DNA from: Celeribacter baekdonensis
GTDB taxonomy: Bacteria > Pseudomonadota > Alphaproteobacteria > Rhodobacterales > Rhodobacteraceae
Assembly: GCF_003047105.1 (NCBI RefSeq)
Contig: NZ_CP028474.1
Span: 62,001-126,000 of the forward strand
Length of the DNA: 64,000 bases
Reading direction: 5' to 3'
Part shown: positions 8,437 to 17,613 of the stretch, in pieces
Layout of the letters: each line of letters starts with the position of its first letter
Position numbering within the stretch: the first letter of the stretch is position 1
Position numbers and translations under genes: made by a program
Notes under the pieces: model-generated
Databases searched by the model: none
What the model saw: only the letters and a program-made list of their open reading frames with translations
Told to the model about the DNA's origin: nothing

Positions 8437-10437
8437 ATGACCCCGGAACTCGGCCATTTTGTGCTGGCCCTCGCATTGGCGTTGGCCCTCGTCCAATCGA
8501 CTATTCCTCTTTTCGGCGCGGCCCGGGGCAATCTTCTCTGGATGCGTTCGGCCCGGTCGACTGCTTTTGGGCAGGTCGTCTTCGTCGGACTTGCCTTTGC
8601 AGCCTTGATGCGCGCTTTTGTTGTCTCTGATTTCACTGTTTTGAACGTTGCGAACAATTCGCATTCGCTGAAACCAATGATCTTCAAAGTCGCGGCGACT
8701 TGGGGAAGTCATGAAGGATCGTTGCTTCTCTGGGTCTTCATTCTGACCATCTTCGGTGCTGCGGTTGCTGCTTTCGGCTCAAACCTACCGGAAACACTTC
8801 GAGCGCGAACTTTGGCAATGCAGGCATGGATCAGCGTCGGGTTCCTGTCCTTCCTTCTCTTCACATCCAATCCGTTCGAGCGCGTCTTTCCTCCGCCGCT
8901 TGATGGCGCTGACCTCAATCCTCTGCTCCAGGATATCGGCCTCGCGATGCACCCGCCTCTGCTGTATTTTGGATATGTCGGTTTCTCGATCGTCTTTTCG
9001 TTTGCAGCCGCAGCCTTGATCGAGGGACGGATCGACACAGCCTGGGCAAGATGGGTTCGACCCTGGACACTGGCCGCGTGGATCAGCCTGACTGCGGGGA
9101 TAGCTCTGGGATCGTGGTGGGCATATTACGAACTGGGTTGGGGTGGATGGTGGTTCTGGGACCCGGTTGAAAATGTCAGTTTTATGCCCTGGCTTCTCGG
9201 GACAGCACTTCTCCATTCGGCGATTGTCACTGAAAAGCGTGACGCGTTCAAAAGCTGGACAATCCTACTCGCGATCTTGACGTTTTCGCTGTCACTCCTC
9301 GGCACATTTGTGGTTCGGTCTGGCTTGCTGACCTCTGTGCATGCTTTTGCCGTGGATCCGGAGCGAGGCCTATACATTCTTGGCCTGCTTGCGATTTCAA
9401 TTGGTGGCTCACTTGCACTCTATGCGTGGCGGGCGCCAATGATGGAAGGTGGCGGGTTGTTTAAGCCGATTAGTCGAGAGGCAGGGTTGTTGCTAAACAA
9501 CCTGATCCTGGCTACAGCGACTGGCACGGTTCTGTTCGGTACGCTTTATCCGCTGTTTCTCGAAGCCGTTTCTGGTGACAAGATTTCCGTCGGTCCGCCG
9601 TTCTTCAATGGCGCGTTCGTACCAATGATGCTCCCCTTGGTTTTTGTCATGGGTCTGGGGCCGTTTTTGTCCTGGAAACGAGCCGATCTCGTCGGAGTGC
9701 TTCAACGTGTCCGCTTCGTGGTGGTGCTGGCGGTGCTGGCAACGCTCGCAATTTGGTATTTCGCCAAAGGCGGGCCCGTGTTGGCATATCTTTCGATCCT
9801 CATCGCGCTTTGGTTGTTTTTTGCTTCCTTACGTGAATGGGCGCTGCGGGTTCGTTTGTTCGAGGTTCCGCTCCAGGAAAGCATCCGGCGTGCCCGCAAT
9901 TTGCCCCGCGCGGCGCATGGAATGACGCTCGCTCATGCGGGAGTTGCGGTCTTGATGATCGGCATGATTGGCTCTTCGGTTTGGAAATCTGAAGAGATCG
10001 CATTTGTAGAGCCCGGCACGAGTGTCAACATTGCGGGATTTGATGTCACATTTGAAGGTGTGCAGCGCGTTCGTGGCCCGAACTATATTGCGGATCAGGG
10101 AACCCTGCGCGTCGAAAGGGGCGGCTCTTTCGTGACGGCTCTCAAACCTGAACGGCGCAGCTATCCGGTCGCACAAAGTACGACAACAGAATCGGCGATA
10201 CGGTCAACCCTGGCGGGAGACCTATACGCTTCGATCACGGAACCCTCTCTGGACAAAGCCGAAGAGAGCGGTGCCTGGACTCTGCGTATTCTCTATGAGC
10301 CATTCGTCGGCTTGCTTTGGTTGGGTGCGGCCATGCTTGTCATAGGCGGCAGTCTGTCCTTGTCCGATCGCCGCTTCCGGGTCGGGGCACCCCAAAGCTC
10401 CAAGGCACGATCCACGAAACCGGTCGCAGCGGAGTGA
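8437..10437 (+). CDS. ccmF: cytochrome c heme-lyase subunit CcmF
   Basis: 666 residues, about 14-15 membrane helices, close to the usual CcmF length. The Trp-rich heme-handling loop WGGWWFWDPVENVSF and the His-containing flanks (MHPPLLYFGYVG, NNSHSLKP) are diagnostic. CcmF with CcmH and CcmI attaches heme to apocytochrome c on the periplasmic side. First gene of a ccmF-ccmG-ccmH-ccmI run. The heme-export genes ccmABCDE are absent, so this is an auxiliary set that presumably relies on the host CcmA-E. Confidence 0.95.
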   Translation: MTPELGHFVLALALALALVQSTIPLFGAARGNLLWMRSARSTAFGQVVFVGLAFAALMRAFVVSDFTVLNVANNSHSLKPMIFKVAATWGSHEGSLLLWVFILTIFGAAVAAFGSNLPETLRARTLAMQAWISVGFLSFLLFTSNPFERVFPPPLDGADLNPLLQDIGLAMHPPLLYFGYVGFSIVFSFAAAALIEGRIDTAWARWVRPWTLAAWISLTAGIALGSWWAYYELGWGGWWFWDPVENVSFMPWLLGTALLHSAIVTEKRDAFKSWTILLAILTFSLSLLGTFVVRSGLLTSVHAFAVDPERGLYILGLLAISIGGSLALYAWRAPMMEGGGLFKPISREAGLLLNNLILATATGTVLFGTLYPLFLEAVSGDKISVGPPFFNGAFVPMMLPLVFVMGLGPFLSWKRADLVGVLQRVRFVVVLAVLATLAIWYFAKGGPVLAYLSILIALWLFFASLREWALRVRLFEVPLQESIRRARNLPRAAHGMTLAHAGVAVLMIGMIGSSVWKSEEIAFVEPGTSVNIAGFDVTFEGVQRVRGPNYIADQGTLRVERGGSFVTALKPERRSYPVAQSTTTESAIRSTLAGDLYASITEPSLDKAEESGAWTLRILYEPFVGLLWLGAAMLVIGGSLSLSDRRFRVGAPQSSKARSTKPVAAE

Positions 10438-10440
10438 GCA

Positions 10441-11001
10441 ATGAAACGATCTGTAGCGATTATTCCCTTGGTACTGGCAGTGATTGTCGGCGGATTTTTC
10501 TTGTGGGGCCTGAATCCCAATCGTGACCCAAGCGAGATTCCTTCGGTTCTCATTTCTCAGCCAGCTCCCTCGTTCATTCTCGGGCCGGTGCCGGGTCTTG
10601 ATGTACAGGGACTGTCTCGGGAAAACCTGCTCGGAAACCCAACGCCAGTCGTCGTTAATGTGTTCGCTTCCTGGTGCGTTCCCTGTCGTGCCGAACACGC
10701 GGTTCTGAGCGCTTTGGTTGAGCGCGATGGCGTGCGTTTGTTCGGGATCAACTACAAGGATCAACCGGTAGACGCGGTCAATTGGCTTCAAAATCTCGGG
10801 AACCCGTACGAACGTATTGGCTTGGATCTGTCAGGTCGTGCCGGGATCGAGTGGGGGATTTCGGGTGTGCCCGAGACATTCATTGTCGGAGGCGATGGAA
10901 CGGTGCTCTACCGATACGTCGGCCCGATCGTCGGTGAAGAGGCTGTATCAACCTTTCGCCAGGCTCTCCGACAAGCGGGTGTGTTAGAGGAGAGGAGCTG
11001 A
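10441..11001 (+). CDS. ccmG: thiol:disulfide oxidoreductase CcmG/DsbE
   Basis: 186 residues. One N-terminal membrane anchor (about 5-24), then a thioredoxin fold with active site WCVPC (C79, C82), the NYKDQ segment and the cis-Pro loop GVPETFIV. CcmG reduces the CxxCH cysteines of apocytochrome c, directly or through CcmH. It starts three bases after the ccmF stop and ends one base before the ccmH ATG. Confidence 0.93.
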   Translation: MKRSVAIIPLVLAVIVGGFFLWGLNPNRDPSEIPSVLISQPAPSFILGPVPGLDVQGLSRENLLGNPTPVVVNVFASWCVPCRAEHAVLSALVERDGVRLFGINYKDQPVDAVNWLQNLGNPYERIGLDLSGRAGIEWGISGVPETFIVGGDGTVLYRYVGPIVGEEAVSTFRQALRQAGVLEERS

Positions 11002-11002
11002 C

Positions 11003-11472
11003 ATGCGTCGTTTTTTCCTTGTGTTGGCACTCATCATGCCAATGTCTGCGCAGGCTGTTGAGCCCGACGAAATCCTCTCCGATCCAATCCTCGAGGCTCG
11101 GGCACGGGAGGTTTCCAGGCAGCTTCGCTGCGTAGTTTGCCAAAATCAGGATATTGACAGCTCGAACGCCGGCGTTGCGCGCGACCTACGACTTTTGGTC
11201 CGGGAACGGTTGGTTGCGGGTGACACGAACGAAGATGCAATTGCTTTCATCCAAGCGAGATACGGCGATTACGTTCTACTGAAGCCTCCGTTTAAACCCG
11301 AGACCTACGCTCTCTGGTTTACCCCCCACTCCTTGGGCTCTTGGCTCTGGGGATCGGTGGCGGCATCCTGATGGGCTCTCGAAAAAGAAAAAAAATCGCA
11401 GACCTGAGCGATGACGAGGAGGCCGAGGTCGCACGCATTTTCACTTCATCCAGCGAAGGGGACCACCGATGA
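11003..11472 (+). pseudogene. ccmH: CcmH with a one-base frameshift near the C-terminal membrane helix
   Basis: The signal peptide and apocytochrome-reducing motif LRCVVCQNQDI (C43, C46) are intact, as is RYGDYVLLKPPFKPETY. After WFTP the frame is lost and stops at 11371. In the alternative frame the missing tail reads LLGLLALGIGGGILMGSRKRKK and ends at TGA 11470-11472, which overlaps the ccmI ATG. Adding one C to the run of six near 11322-11327 restores the full protein of about 156 residues with its membrane helix. Start ATG 11003 has GAGGAG upstream. Either a homopolymer error or a loss-of-anchor mutation. Confidence 0.85.
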
Positions 11473-12632
11473 TATGGATTGCAATGGCAGTCCTCGCCTT
11501 GACTGCCTCAGGTATTGTTGCGGCTTCGGCGTGGAAGCCTGCCTTGGTGCAAGGTCCGGCCGAAGACAGGACTCTCGCAGTTTTGAAGGACCAGTTGTCT
11601 GAAGTCGATCGGGATGCTGAACGCGGCCTGCTTTCTGTCGCAGAGGCGCATGCGGCGCGACAGGAAATCAAGCGGCGGGTTCTCTCCGTGGGGAGAGTAA
11701 AAAACACCGGGGAATCCAACGGCGGCGGCAGGGTCATACTCATGGCTGCTGCGGTCTTTGTGCCGCTGTTCGCGGCGGGGTATTACAGTTTTGCTGGAGC
11801 GCCAAACCTATCCAGCATCGCTTTCGAGGATCGCCAGGCAGAGGTCGCGCAAAATCGTGAAATCGAAGCGTTGGCGCAGAAGCTATTGCAGCGGTTGCAG
11901 GCGGATTCAGAAGGCGGAGCCTTGGAGGGCTGGATGCTCCTTGGACAGACCTTCATGAAATTGGGCCGCGCTTCGGATGCCGCATCGGCCTACGAGCGTG
12001 CAACACAATCCATGAATGCCGATTCTGCTGTGTTTTCGATCTATGCGGAAGCTCTCATCGTTTCCGAACAGGGGATCGTGACACCCCAAGCGAAGCGGGC
12101 CATTGCAAGAGCACTTGAGCTCGATCCGACCAATCCTGCTGGAACTTTTTACGATGCTGTCGGGCTTGCGCAAGCGGGTGCGAATGAGCAGGCCTACAAT
12201 CGTCTTCTCACGCGATTGGACGAAGTGGATGGGTTCGCACCCTGGATGGAAACATTTGTCGCGGAAGCAAACCGGATAGGTGCGGCACTGGGCCGAGCGC
12301 CTATCAGTTTGTCGGATTATGCTCCAGTAATGTCAGGCAATTCGCCCGGCCCCACTGCTGCAGATGTCGAAGCGGCCAGCCAGATGGATGATGTCGATCG
12401 AGATGCATTTATCCGATCCATGGTGGAACGTTTGGCAACACGCCTTGAGGCTGAACCAGACGATATCGATGGATGGATGCGTCTTGGCAGGGCCTACAGG
12501 GTGCTCGGCGAAACTGACCTCGCCTTGAACGCGTACAGTCGAGCCAAAGAGCTATTGGTGCCCGTTTCCTCCGAAGACCCGCGCCAAAGTGTCATTTTGC
12601 AGTCCTTGGAAGAACTCCAGTCGGGCCAATAG
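11469..12632 (+). CDS. ccmI: cytochrome c maturation protein CcmI
   Basis: 387 residues. Two membrane helices (about 2-22 and 90-112) flank a Leu/Arg-rich cytoplasmic loop; TPR-like repeats follow (WMLLGQTFMKLGRASDAASAYERA, WMRLGRAYRVLGETDLALNAYSRA). CcmI holds the C-terminus of apocytochrome c for CcmF/CcmH ligation. Its ATG overlaps the restored ccmH stop, supporting the frameshift reading of ccmH. Confidence 0.9.
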   Translation: MIWIAMAVLALTASGIVAASAWKPALVQGPAEDRTLAVLKDQLSEVDRDAERGLLSVAEAHAARQEIKRRVLSVGRVKNTGESNGGGRVILMAAAVFVPLFAAGYYSFAGAPNLSSIAFEDRQAEVAQNREIEALAQKLLQRLQADSEGGALEGWMLLGQTFMKLGRASDAASAYERATQSMNADSAVFSIYAEALIVSEQGIVTPQAKRAIARALELDPTNPAGTFYDAVGLAQAGANEQAYNRLLTRLDEVDGFAPWMETFVAEANRIGAALGRAPISLSDYAPVMSGNSPGPTAADVEAASQMDDVDRDAFIRSMVERLATRLEAEPDDIDGWMRLGRAYRVLGETDLALNAYSRAKELLVPVSSEDPRQSVILQSLEELQSGQ

Positions 12633-12723
12633 CCCGCGGAAGCTTCACTCGCGATGAACAAACCATGAGAGAGCACGAACGGCGTATGTGCACGATCCGA
12701 CCTCACCCGAATGACTAGAAAGA

Positions 12724-13635
12724 ATGTCCATGCCTTTGTCCGCACTTCCGTTCCCAAATATCGGGCCGGATATATTTTCGGTTGAGATCGGCACGTTTAC
12801 GTTGACTCTCCGCTGGTATGCGTTGGCCTATATCATCGGCCTTCTCGTCGGCTGGAGAATTTGTGTTGCCACGGTCAAACGCGCCGCTCTGTGGCCTGCA
12901 TCGGGCGCCCCGCTAACACCGCGCCAAATTGAGGATCTTTTGACCTGGATTATCATCGGGGTGATCGTTGGCGGGCGGTTAGGGTTCGTGATGTTCTATC
13001 AGCGCGGGTTCTATCTTGCCAATCCGTTAGAAATTCTGAAGGTCTGGCAAGGGGGAATGTCATTTCATGGTGGGTTTGCTGGCGTAACCATTGCCGCGCT
13101 TGTTTATGGCATCCGTCAGCGTATGCCGCTCCTGAGCATGGCTGACCTTCTCGCTCTGGCAACGCCTCCGGGCTTGTTCTTGGGCCGGATCGCAAATTTC
13201 ATAAACAATGAACTATGGGGCCGCCCATCGGACATGCCCTGGGCCGTCATATTTCCCGGTGACGCAGCGCAATCATGCCCGGGAATAACCGACATTTGCG
13301 CACGGCATCCTTCGCAACTGTACGAAGCCCTTTTGGAAGGCCTGTTGCTTGGCTTCGCTCTCCTATTCCTTGCGTGGCGGCGCGGATGGCTTAGGACACC
13401 AGGGGCAATTTGCGGGCTCTTCCTGGCCGGATATGGTTTTGCGAGAAGTTTTGTAGAGTTGTTTCGCCAGCCCGACGCTCAATTCGCAGACGTGAACAAT
13501 CCGATTGGGTATGTTGTGCAGTTTGGTGACTGGGGGCTTACGATGGGGCAATTCCTTTCCTTGCCGATGTTAGCCGCGGGATTTGGATTACTTTGGCTGG
13601 CGCAGAAGCGGTCCGCCATAGGATCGGCATCTTAG
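12724..13635 (+). CDS. lgt: prolipoprotein diacylglyceryl transferase
   Basis: 303 residues, about seven membrane helices. Family blocks: [14 protein letters not shown], the [11 protein letters not shown] motif with the essential His, [21 protein letters not shown] (Lgt signature) and [13 protein letters not shown]. Lgt adds diacylglycerol to the lipobox Cys of prelipoproteins at the inner membrane. It is normally an essential single-copy chromosomal gene, so a copy in a metal island is notable; the island encodes several lipoproteins (24464, 36885, 38282). A second in-frame ATG at 12730 is possible. Confidence 0.93.
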   Translation: MSMPLSALPFPNIGPDIFSVEIGTFTLTLRWYALAYIIGLLVGWRICVATVKRAALWPASGAPLTPRQIEDLLTWIIIGVIVGGRLGFVMFYQRGFYLANPLEILKVWQGGMSFHGGFAGVTIAALVYGIRQRMPLLSMADLLALATPPGLFLGRIANFINNELWGRPSDMPWAVIFPGDAAQSCPGITDICARHPSQLYEALLEGLLLGFALLFLAWRRGWLRTPGAICGLFLAGYGFARSFVELFRQPDAQFADVNNPIGYVVQFGDWGLTMGQFLSLPMLAAGFGLLWLAQKRSAIGSAS

Positions 13636-13692
13636 GGCGCAAATGAAACTTTCGACGCATTGCCTTATTCTACTGCGATATCCCCTGACGCT

Positions 13693-14175
13693 TCAGTCGT
13701 GATCCTCCTCACCCATTTGGTGCATCATTTCTTCAATCTTTTCGGGGATGTCGCCGGCAGAGAATGCCTTCTGTTCTTCGGAATCGTGAACGAACGCGAT
13801 GATATCGGCAAGCTCCTGACCTGTGAATTCAATTTGCCCGCCGAGCTCATCCTCTTGGGCAGCGACCATCGCCGGCGCGCCGCGCCACATTCGGGCGGCA
13901 AATTCAAACGGGTTCATTGGCAGGTCCATATACGCTGCATCAAGGGCGGGGGCATCCTCGCCTCCGACCCCGTTGATAGAATGACAAACGACACAGCCTT
14001 TCGAGGCGAACAGCGCACGCCCCTTGGCTGCATCCATGTTTGGCAGGAACAGTCCGGAGCTCATCATCTGACTCATCGCCCCATTATCTGTCATATGCCC
14101 GCTGTCTTGGGCGCCGACTGGCAGCGCCCACACCACAGCAATGGCTAAGATCATCTGTCTGGAAATGTAGGTCAT
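13693..14175 (-). CDS. exported monoheme c-type cytochrome
   Basis: 160 residues. Signal peptide about 1-22 (ALPVGAQ-DS), Met-rich start of the mature protein (MTDNGAMSQMMSSG), heme site CVVCH (C61, C64, H65), and several downstream Met that could be the sixth ligand. The C-terminal part has many Asp/Glu/His. It follows the copA1 gene on the same strand with 121 bases between, and GGAGA precedes its ATG. It likely carries electrons in the periplasm for the copper-oxidising enzymes (inference). It converges with lgt. Confidence 0.85.
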   Translation of the reverse strand: MTYISRQMILAIAVVWALPVGAQDSGHMTDNGAMSQMMSSGLFLPNMDAAKGRALFASKGCVVCHSINGVGGEDAPALDAAYMDLPMNPFEFAARMWRGAPAMVAAQEDELGGQIEFTGQELADIIAFVHDSEEQKAFSAGDIPEKIEEMMHQMGEEDHD

Positions 14176-14296
14176 TTTGGTCTCCTTGGTTTGCAGGTGA
14201 TTGTCTGAACGCTGTTGCCCCTTCTCCGGCGATGGATTGTACCCAATACTGTTTATTGAACGGTCTGATGGACCTCGCGATCGTTCTTGTTTCCCC

Positions 14297-16657
14297 TCAA
14301 ATCTGCGCGCGCCGTAGCCGAAGGGAGTTTAGGACGACCGAGATTGAGGAAGCGCTCATGGCAAAGGCCGCAAACATCGGACTGATCAAGATCCCGAGGA
14401 ATGGGAACAAGATCCCCGCAGCGACGGGCACGCCCGCAGTGTTGTAGATCAGAGCAAAGAACAGGTTCTGGCGTATGTTCCGCATGGTCGCGCGGGCGAG
14501 TTTGCGCGCACGCACGATACCGTCGAGGTTCCCTTTGACGAGCGTGAACCCTGCGCTCTCAATGGCCACATCGGCGCCGGTGCCCATGGCAATCCCGACA
14601 TCGGCCTGAGCCAGGGCAGGTGCATCGTTGACACCGTCGCCGGCCATGGCAACCTTGTGCCCCTTGGCCTGAAGTTCCTTGATGATCTTCGCTTTGTCTT
14701 CCGGCATCACATCGGCGCGGATCTCGTCGATGCCTAGACTGGACGCGACGGCCCTAGCGGTACGCTCATTGTCTCCCGTCGCCATGATAATACGGAACCC
14801 AAGTGCGTGCAGTTCCTTCAGGGCGGCCGGTGTGGTCGCCTTTACCGGGTCTGCGACGCTGACAAGACCGGCAACGTCATTCTCGACGACGACAAACATA
14901 ACCGTTTCGCCATTATCCCGACGGGCATCCGCCTTGTCCCGAAGCTCTGCTGCATCAAGTCCGAGGTCAGTCAGGAGTTTCACGTTGCCGAGCGCCACTA
15001 CCCGCCCGTCCACCGTGCCTTTGACGCCCTTGCCGGTGACCGCCTCGAAGGCGTCGGCTTTTGCCAGGTCGACGCCACGCTCTTCAGCACCGCGTACGAT
15101 GGCTTCCGCGAGAGGATGCTCGGAGCCGCGTTCCAGCGATGCGGCAAGCCGAAGCACTTCTACCTCATCGTGACCCGGTTCAGGGTAGACGCCGACAAGT
15201 TTCGGCTTGCCTTCCGTCAGCGTGCCGGTCTTGTCGACGATCAGGGTATCGACCTTCTCGAACCGTTCCAGTGCCTCTGCATTCCTGATCAGGACACCCG
15301 CCTGCGCGCCGCGCCCCGTCGCCGTCATGATAGACATCGGTGTCGCAAGGCCGAGGGCACAGGGACAAGCGATGATGAGAACGGCAACGGCCGCAATAAG
15401 AGCATAGGAAAGGGCCGGGACCGGGCCCCAAATGGCCCAGCCAATGAAGGCCAGCACGGCGATGCCAATAACTGCAGGCACGAAATATCCGGAGACCTTG
15501 TCGGCGTATTTCTGGATCGGCGCGCGAGACCGCTGCGCATTGGCCACCATCTCGACGATTTGGCTCAGCATCGTGTCGGCGCCGACGCGCGTCGCCTCCA
15601 TGATCAGGCTGCCGGTTCCGTTGATCGTGGCACCCGTTACAGGGTCTCCTCCGACCTTTTCTACAGGTACCGGCTCGCCCGTGATCATGCTTTCGTCAAC
15701 TGAGGACCTGCCTTCGACGACCATACCATCGACCGGCACCTTGTCACCGGGTCGCACACGTAGTCGGTCGCCGACCTGGACCTGTTCCAATGGAACCTCT
15801 TCCTCGCTTCCGTCGTCGCGGATAATACGTGCCGTCTTGGCGGCCATATCCAGAAGAGCACGGATCGCCTTGCCAGTGCCTTCGCGAGCGCGCAGCTCCA
15901 TCACCTGTCCCACAAGGACCAGCGTGACGATCACAGCCGCCGCCTCGAAATAGACGCCGACATGCCCTTCGGCATCCCGGAACCCATCGGGGAATATGCC
16001 CGGTGCCAGGACGGCGATGATGCTGAACAGCCATGCGGCGCTTACACCCATGGCAATGAGACTGAACATATTGAGGTTCCTTGTCCGGAACGAGTTCCAG
16101 CCACGAACAAGGAAAGGCCAGCCGGACCAAAAGACAACGGGTGTCCCGAGCGCGAGTTCGACCCAGAGGGTGACGCGTTCTCCGAATATCTCGCGCACCC
16201 CGCTCAGGCCAAGATAGGGGCCCATGGTCAGCACAAGGAGCGGTACGGTCAAAATGGCCCCCACCCAGAAACGACGGCTGAAATCCACAAGCTCCGGGTT
16301 CGGGCCTTCCGCTTCCATGGCGGCCGATTCCAGTTCCAGCCCCATACCGCAGATCGGACAAGACCCGGGATGCGTCTGGCGCACCTGAGGGTGCATCGGA
16401 CAGGTATAAACCGGGCCAGTGTAGTCGTTGGGAACCGAGTCCAAGTGGTTTGGCTCCACCGCGTCGCCCGTGTGCTGATGATGGGCGTGGTGTTGCGAGG
16501 GCTCGCCCTCCGGCACCAGATGCATCTGGCATTTCGGGCAATCTCCCGGTTCGGCGCGGCGTACCTCGGGGTGCATCGGGCAAGTGAAGACCGTGCCCGC
16601 GTAGCCAGAAGGAACTTGATCGTCAGATCCGTTGGCATGTTCGTGATGGTTGTTCAT
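14297..16657 (-). CDS. copA: Cu+-exporting P1B-type ATPase with two CPMHP metal-binding domains
   Basis: 786 residues. The N-terminus has no HMA domain but two heavy-metal-binding domains of the FTCPMHP...GDCPKCQM type (about 24-48 and 84-108) separated by a His-rich linker. Eight membrane helices follow with the Cu+ motif CPC ([12 protein letters not shown]), DKTGT phosphorylation site, TGE (MITGEPVPV), TGD and GDGVNDAP hinge. It pumps Cu+ from cytoplasm to periplasm. A strong MerR-type promoter lies at 16696-16726. It is one of two Cu-ATPases in the island; the other (31730) has two CxxC HMA domains. Confidence 0.93.
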   Translation of the reverse strand: MNNHHEHANGSDDQVPSGYAGTVFTCPMHPEVRRAEPGDCPKCQMHLVPEGEPSQHHAHHQHTGDAVEPNHLDSVPNDYTGPVYTCPMHPQVRQTHPGSCPICGMGLELESAAMEAEGPNPELVDFSRRFWVGAILTVPLLVLTMGPYLGLSGVREIFGERVTLWVELALGTPVVFWSGWPFLVRGWNSFRTRNLNMFSLIAMGVSAAWLFSIIAVLAPGIFPDGFRDAEGHVGVYFEAAAVIVTLVLVGQVMELRAREGTGKAIRALLDMAAKTARIIRDDGSEEEVPLEQVQVGDRLRVRPGDKVPVDGMVVEGRSSVDESMITGEPVPVEKVGGDPVTGATINGTGSLIMEATRVGADTMLSQIVEMVANAQRSRAPIQKYADKVSGYFVPAVIGIAVLAFIGWAIWGPVPALSYALIAAVAVLIIACPCALGLATPMSIMTATGRGAQAGVLIRNAEALERFEKVDTLIVDKTGTLTEGKPKLVGVYPEPGHDEVEVLRLAASLERGSEHPLAEAIVRGAEERGVDLAKADAFEAVTGKGVKGTVDGRVVALGNVKLLTDLGLDAAELRDKADARRDNGETVMFVVVENDVAGLVSVADPVKATTPAALKELHALGFRIIMATGDNERTARAVASSLGIDEIRADVMPEDKAKIIKELQAKGHKVAMAGDGVNDAPALAQADVGIAMGTGADVAIESAGFTLVKGNLDGIVRARKLARATMRNIRQNLFFALIYNTAGVPVAAGILFPFLGILISPMFAAFAMSASSISVVLNSLRLRRAQI

Positions 16658-16695
16658 TCGGGGATCCTTTCCCGTATTTCTAGCTCATTGCCTCA

Positions 16696-16726
16696 AACCT
16701 AATTCTTCCAGTAACTGGAAGGTCAA
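16696..16726 (-). promoter_or_regulatory. CueR-type promoter of copA (14297-16657)
   Basis: On the reverse strand -35 TTGACC and -10 TAGGTT are separated by 19 bases instead of the usual 17. The spacer contains the dyad CTTCCAGTTACTGGAAG. An overlong spacer with this dyad is the hallmark of MerR-family copper activators, which untwist the promoter. The -35 box overlaps the stop codon of the PRPP-synthetase-like gene. The CueR-like protein at 34247 is the expected ligand-bound activator. Confidence 0.85.
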
Positions 16727-17613
16727 GTGGCGCATTGAGCAACTTTCATTTCTGTCGCTAACAGCTCGCCGACGCAGACTGCGTTCGTTGAGTGTGGAAT
16801 CGTATCGGTACTGACGATCCGCGCGGCACCGGCATGGCGGATTGCTTCCTCTGCGCCGTGTGCGAAAACCGCGTGGATAATTACGCAAGTCGCAGGTCGG
16901 GCACCGGCCTGCTCGAGTTGTTCGAGCGTTCGGATCAGCGTGTGTCCGGACGAGGCGATATCATCGAGGATCACGGGTGTCCCCTGTCGGAAAACGGCGC
17001 TGCCCGGCAGGCTGATCTCGACCTGCCGATCCCCGGAGCGATGTTTTGTCAGCACTTCGTAGGGGCGTCCGGCGAGCCTGGCGACTTCAGCCACCCATTG
17101 CTGGCTTTCGCTGTCAGGCCCAAGGAGCACGGCCTCTGGAACGTTCGCCGCAATCCAGTCGGCCAGCAGAGGGGCTGTGGCGACACGATATGCGGGAATG
17201 CGGAACAGCGCTGAAAGGCTCGGGTTGCGATGCAGATGGGGGTCAGCGGTCATCACCCAGTCGAAACATTCATCAAGAAATCCCGCGAAGATCGGGGCGC
17301 TCACAGCTTCGCGTGGATGAAACCGCTTGTCCTGGCGCATGTAGCCAAGATAGGGCGCGACCAGCCCCACACGCGCGGCCCCAAGTTCGCGCGCCGTCAG
17401 AGCTGCGAAACGCAGAGGCAACGCCAGCCGATCAGGATCGCGCAACGTGGCGAGGAAGGCGATTTCGCGTCCTGCAGGATCGCCGCCGAGCTTCACGAGG
17501 GTTTCACCATCGGGAAAATGGTGCAAGTCCACCGGCTGGATTTCGGCACCGGATGTCGCCGCCATTCTGCGCGCCAATGGCTCCATGCCGGGAAAGGGGG
17601 CGATAATGGTCAT
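16723..17613 (-). CDS. ribose-phosphate pyrophosphokinase-like protein (PRPP synthetase family)
   Basis: 296 residues. Visible: FPDGETLVKL, the ATP-site segment YLGYMRQDKRFHPREAVSA, TADPHLHRN and the PRPP-binding loop LDDIASSGHTL. The protein resembles the short non-allosteric (archaeal/class III-like) branch more than the chromosomal 310-320-residue enzyme. It makes PRPP from ribose phosphate and ATP, or may act on a related sugar phosphate. Coupled TGATG overlap with the phosphorylase gene indicates joint synthesis. Confidence 0.85.
   Translation of the reverse strand: MTIIAPFPGMEPLARRMAATSGAEIQPVDLHHFPDGETLVKLGGDPAGREIAFLATLRDPDRLALPLRFAALTARELGAARVGLVAPYLGYMRQDKRFHPREAVSAPIFAGFLDECFDWVMTADPHLHRNPSLSALFRIPAYRVATAPLLADWIAANVPEAVLLGPDSESQQWVAEVARLAGRPYEVLTKHRSGDRQVEISLPGSAVFRQGTPVILDDIASSGHTLIRTLEQLEQAGARPATCVIIHAVFAHGAEEAIRHAGAARIVSTDTIPHSTNAVCVGELLATEMKVAQCAT

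Noticed and set aside
14807..15703. 298-codon open frame opposite copA
   Set aside because: Lies entirely across the P-type ATPase core on the other strand.
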